Shown one piece after another: positions 6,483-8,717 of a stretch of DNA of 8,717 bases. The stretch's first letter is position 1. Each line of letters begins with the position of its first letter. Position numbers and translations under genes: made by a program. Source of the stretch: Acidimicrobiaceae bacterium (GTDB lineage Bacteria; Actinomycetota; Acidimicrobiia; Acidimicrobiales; Palsa-688); the NCBI GenBank assembly GCA_030838025.1, contig JAUTXM010000446.1:1-8717 (forward strand), given 5' to 3'. The notes under the pieces are model-generated. The model did no database searches and was not told the origin of the DNA. It saw only the letters and a list, made by a program, of their open reading frames with translations.

Positions 6483-6513
6483 AGCGTACCGCCTGCCTTC
6501 GGGCTTGCGGCAA
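6483..6513 (-). promoter_or_regulatory. clpP promoter, apparently giving a leaderless mRNA
   Basis: On the minus strand TTGCCG (6513-6508) and TACGCT (6488-6483) are separated by 19 nt. TACGCT matches the TAnnnT -10 pattern and is followed by exactly 6 nt before the clpP ATG, so the predicted +1 is the A of the start codon. No Shine-Dalgarno lies at a usable distance, which agrees with leaderless translation. The -35 spacing is slightly long. Confidence 0.55.
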
Positions 6514-6519
6514 TGGGGG

Positions 6520-6541
6520 AAAAGGCGCCGCCGGTGGCGCC
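6520..6541 (-). terminator. Rho-independent-like terminator after the UPF0104 gene
   Basis: A 6-bp stem GGCGCC/GGCGCC with a 6-nt loop (ACCGGC) is followed by TTTT. It starts 6 nt after the stop codon at 6548 and separates this gene from the clpP promoter. The U tract is short, so termination may be partial. Confidence 0.65.
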
Positions 6542-6547
6542 GCTCGC

Positions 6548-7708
6548 TCATTCGGAGCGGGACTCGTTCATTCCGGGCATCGAAGCCATGATCCGCTGGA
6601 GGCGGCGCAACCACCGTTCCCGCCGCTCCTGGCGCACGTTGTCGCCGGGGTCGCCGGGATCGACCTTCAACGAGACGTAGGCCATGGCGCCGAGGGGGAT
6701 CGGCAACCAGAAGTTCAGCAATCGGTACGTTGCCACCCCGAGGATGGCCACCGTGGACGGCGTCCCGAAACCGACGAGCGTCGAGGTCAGCACCGCCTCG
6801 ACGACGCCGAGGCCGCCCGGGGTGATGGGGATGGCGGCCAGCACGTTGGCCAGCCCGAAGGCCACCAGCAACCCGACGATGGAGACCCGGTAGCCGAAGG
6901 CGGCCACGAACACCCACAGCGACGCCGCGTCCAGCAGCCAGTTGGCCGCGGCCCAGGCCGCGGCCCGCTTCAGGAGTTGGCGGTCGGTGCCCAGTTCCCG
7001 CAGCCGCTCCGCCACCCGGTGCACCAGCTCCGTCACGCCCTCCCGATTCACGAGCGGGAGATGAGACGCGATGGCCGACAGCACCCGGGCCGACTTCTCC
7101 TCGCCCCGGGTCAGGGTCACTACCAAGAGCGCGAAGCCGCCGATGGCCACCACCCCGACGACCGCGGCCGCCAGGTAGATGGGGTTGAAACCATTGAGGG
7201 GGATCGACACCACCAGCGCCAGCCACAGGAGCACGTTCAGCACGACCGCCGAGCCCATCCCCTGGGTGGCCAGGGCGAATCCCGCTTCGGGGCCCTTCAC
7301 CCCGGCGTGGGTGAGCAACCGGTAGCCGAGCGGCGATCCCGCCGCAGTGCCCCCGGGCGCCACGTGGCTGAACGCCAGGGTCGAGAGCTGGACCCGCAAC
7401 AACGTCACGACGCTCGGACTGCCTTCCCGGGGCAGCACCGATCGGGTCAGCATGGCGTAGGACACGATGGCCGACGCTTCGAGCGCCACCCCGGCGAACA
7501 GATAGCCCAAGCGAACCTGGCCCAGCTGGTTCAGCGCCTTGCGGGTCCCATGGATCTGCGGCAGGACCAGGAACTGCACGATAAAGGCAAAGATCAGGAT
7601 CTTGGTGATCCGCCGAAGGGGCCGATGCCACACGCGATGCCACCGCGAGCGGCCCTTTTGGCTCGCATCGCCCTCGCTGACTACCGCCGCCGGAGGCTGG
7701 TCAGTCAT
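6548..7708 (-). CDS. UPF0104/YbhN-type integral membrane protein (lysylphosphatidylglycerol synthase TM-domain family)
   Basis: The 386-residue product is a multispanning membrane protein of the family that includes YbhN, AglD and the flippase part of MprF (PF03706-type). Hydrophobic segments lie at about 35-50, 67-90, 142-168, 176-200, 248-293 and 318-346. Family hallmarks are FSHVAPGGTAAGSPLGYR (113-130), the PGGLGVVEA motif (297-305) and YRLLNFWLPIPLG (328-340). No soluble lysyltransferase domain is attached, so it is not a complete MprF. Such proteins are linked to lipid or lipid-linked glycan handling; the substrate is unknown. Its ATG has no visible Shine-Dalgarno and is overlapped by a 19-codon upstream frame (7760-7701). 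A terminator hairpin follows its stop. Confidence 0.9.
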   Translation of the reverse strand: MTDQPPAAVVSEGDASQKGRSRWHRVWHRPLRRITKILIFAFIVQFLVLPQIHGTRKALNQLGQVRLGYLFAGVALEASAIVSYAMLTRSVLPREGSPSVVTLLRVQLSTLAFSHVAPGGTAAGSPLGYRLLTHAGVKGPEAGFALATQGMGSAVVLNVLLWLALVVSIPLNGFNPIYLAAAVVGVVAIGGFALLVVTLTRGEEKSARVLSAIASHLPLVNREGVTELVHRVAERLRELGTDRQLLKRAAAWAAANWLLDAASLWVFVAAFGYRVSIVGLLVAFGLANVLAAIPITPGGLGVVEAVLTSTLVGFGTPSTVAILGVATYRLLNFWLPIPLGAMAYVSLKVDPGDPGDNVRQERRERWLRRLQRIMASMPGMNESRSE

Positions 7709-7815
7709 CCAGGCCGCAACGGCGAGCGATCCATTGCCCCCAGTCTCGCATCCCGCTCATATTCGCAGGCGGAAGGCGGGGATTTCTGGTTCGCTCCGCC
7801 GACAGCCGAGTTCCG
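7709..7815 (-). other. Intergenic region between rdgB and the UPF0104 gene, with a possible short upstream ORF
   Basis: This 107-nt gap holds no clear promoter, terminator or Shine-Dalgarno. It contains a short frame, ATG 7760 (or ATG 7751) to TGA at 7701, encoding 19 (or 16) residues ending ARRCGLDD. Its stop overlaps the start of the membrane protein gene by 8 nt. It could be a coupling leader peptide or a chance frame. Confidence 0.25.
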
Positions 7816-8412
7816 TCAGGTTTCGTCGGTCCGTAGCAGCGTCGCCAGCCGGCGAAAGGCCCGACCGCGGTGCGAGAGCCGGTGCTTGGCCGCCCCCGAC
7901 TCCTCGGCCAGCTCCGCGAAGGTGCGGCCGTCGCCCCCGTCGGGCACGAACACCGGGTCGTAGCCGAAGCCGCCATTTCCCCGTGGCGCCTCGGTGATCG
8001 TTCCGTTGACGACTCCCTCGGCGACCAGCTCGGCGCCGTCGGGCCAGCGTGCCAGGGCGACCGTCTTGAACCGGGCGGACCTCCCCTTTTCCCCCTCCAT
8101 TTCGGTGAGCAGCTTGGCCACGTTGTCGGCGTAGGACGCGCCCTCCCCGGCGAAGCGGGCCGAATACACCCCGGGTGCTCCGCCCAGGGCCTCGACCTCG
8201 AGGCCGGTGTCGTCGGCCAGCGCCGGCAGCCCCGTCGCCTCGACCAGCGCCACCGCCTTCAGCCGGGCGTTGTCGACCAGGGTGTCGCCCGTCTCCTCCA
8301 CGGCGGCCACGTCGTCGGGGCGGGCCACCAGTTCGACCAGGCCGGCGAGCACCTCGGCGATTTCGGCCGCCTTGTGGCGGTTGGCCGTGGCCAGGACGAA
8401 CCGGTCGGTCAC
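7816..8412 (-). CDS. rdgB: XTP/dITP pyrophosphatase (Ham1/RdgB family)
   Basis: The 198-residue protein has the usual family length. It hydrolyses non-canonical purine nucleoside triphosphates (ITP, dITP, XTP) to monophosphate and pyrophosphate, cleaning the nucleotide pool. Visible motifs are ATANRHKAAEI (8-18), DDTGLEVEAL (67-76, with Asp68 as the expected catalytic base), GVYSARFAG (81-89), GNGGFGYDPVF (145-155) and SHRGRA (180-185). The GTG start at 8412 overlaps the rph stop as GTGA and has no Shine-Dalgarno, so translation probably depends on coupling. A longer reading in the same frame upstream of 8412 runs through rph in another frame and has no family similarity. The rph-rdgB order is common in bacteria. 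Confidence 0.97.
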   Translation of the reverse strand: MTDRFVLATANRHKAAEIAEVLAGLVELVARPDDVAAVEETGDTLVDNARLKAVALVEATGLPALADDTGLEVEALGGAPGVYSARFAGEGASYADNVAKLLTEMEGEKGRSARFKTVALARWPDGAELVAEGVVNGTITEAPRGNGGFGYDPVFVPDGGDGRTFAELAEESGAAKHRLSHRGRAFRRLATLLRTDET

Positions 8413-8717
8413 GGGGCTCGGGGCGGGCGGGGCGGCGGCGGTGTCGCCAGCAGTTCGGCCTGGGAGTCGAGGATCCCCGCGATCCCGTGCTCGGCCAGCG
8501 AGAGGAGATCGTCGAGTTCGGACTTGGTGAAGGGTAACCCTTCGGCCGTTCCCTGGACCTCGACGAAGCGGCCCGATGCCGTCATGACGACGTTCATGTC
8601 GACCTGGGCGGTGCTGTCCTCGCTGTAGTCGAGGTCGAGCAGGGCGATGGCGTCGACGATGCCGACCGAGACGGCGGCGCACGCCTCGTTGAGCGGCATG
8701 ACCCGGATCTGGCCGTT
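8409..8717 (-). CDS. rph: Ribonuclease PH, C-terminal part (5' end beyond window)
   Basis: The frame is open from the right edge to TGA at 8411-8409 (102 residues). It matches the C-terminal part of RNase PH, a phosphorolytic 3'-5' exoribonuclease that trims tRNA 3' ends: ACAAVSVGIVDA, LDLDYSEDSTAQVDMNVVMT, GRFVEVQGTAEGLPF and a final helix (SELDDLLSLAEHGI). A proline-rich tail (PPPPRPP) follows the conserved end. The internal ATG at 8699 is not the start, because the conserved reading continues upstream through it to the window edge. Confidence 0.96.
   Translation of the reverse strand, partial: NGQIRVMPLNEACAAVSVGIVDAIALLDLDYSEDSTAQVDMNVVMTASGRFVEVQGTAEGLPFTKSELDDLLSLAEHGIAGILDSQAELLATPPPPRPPRAP

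Noticed and set aside
6477..7643. An N-terminal extension that would make ClpP 593 residues long
   Set aside because: The extra residues are an out-of-frame reading of the UPF0104 gene and cross its terminator and the clpP promoter; the ATG at 6476 gives the normal ClpP length.
7761..7976. A 91-codon minus-strand frame running from within rdgB to 7701
   Set aside because: Most of it overlaps rdgB in another frame with no motif; only its last 19 codons fall in the intergenic gap and are reported separately.
8413..8682. An N-terminal extension of rdgB
   Set aside because: It is an out-of-frame reading of rph; the GTG at 8412 gives the family's usual start and length.
1..8717. Insertion sequences, prophage, CRISPR arrays or att sites, including at the tRNA-Leu
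   Set aside because: No transposase, integrase, spaced repeats or duplicated tRNA 3' end is visible in the window.

Overview
The window is a GC-rich, densely packed chromosomal segment in which every supportable gene lies on the minus strand, so transcription runs from high to low coordinates. Gene content and signals point to a high-GC actinobacterium: an rph-rdgB pair, a DUF1906 (Rv2525c-like) secreted protein, GTG starts, 4-nt start/stop overlaps, and a clpP whose -10 box is placed for a leaderless mRNA. My impression of Acidimicrobiia or a relative is a guess. No transposase, phage gene, CRISPR array or integrase is visible.

In transcription order: (1) 8717-7816 holds the 3' end of rph (RNase PH) and rdgB (XTP/dITP pyrophosphatase), overlapping as GTGA. 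(2) 7815-7709 is a 107-nt gap, followed by a UPF0104/YbhN-type multispanning membrane protein (7708-6548) that ends in a GC hairpin with a short U tract. (3) A solitary clpP (6476-5862) follows with its own promoter and a hairpin after its stop. (4) A small lipoprotein gene (5808-5281) overlaps as GTGA with a 562-residue secreted protein (5284-3596) that joins a DUF1906 glycoside-hydrolase-like domain to a PLL-like/DUF346 beta-propeller. (5) tRNA-Leu(UAG) occupies 3554-3468. (6) A tight three-gene operon (3354 to the window edge) encodes a Wzm-type ABC-2 permease, a Wzt-type ATPase with a C-terminal carbohydrate-binding domain, and a SAM-methyltransferase-like protein cut by the left edge.

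The main theme is the cell envelope. The Wzm/Wzt/methyltransferase set looks like an ABC-dependent polysaccharide exporter in which a glycan end modification may be read by the Wzt C-terminal domain, as in the Gram-negative O8/O9a O-antigen systems. The secreted DUF1906-propeller protein and its lipoprotein partner probably act on or bind extracytoplasmic glycans. The strongest items for a second look are the degenerate SAM-binding motif I in the methyltransferase-like protein, the split lipoprotein/DUF1906 pair, the propeller architecture, and the leaderless clpP.
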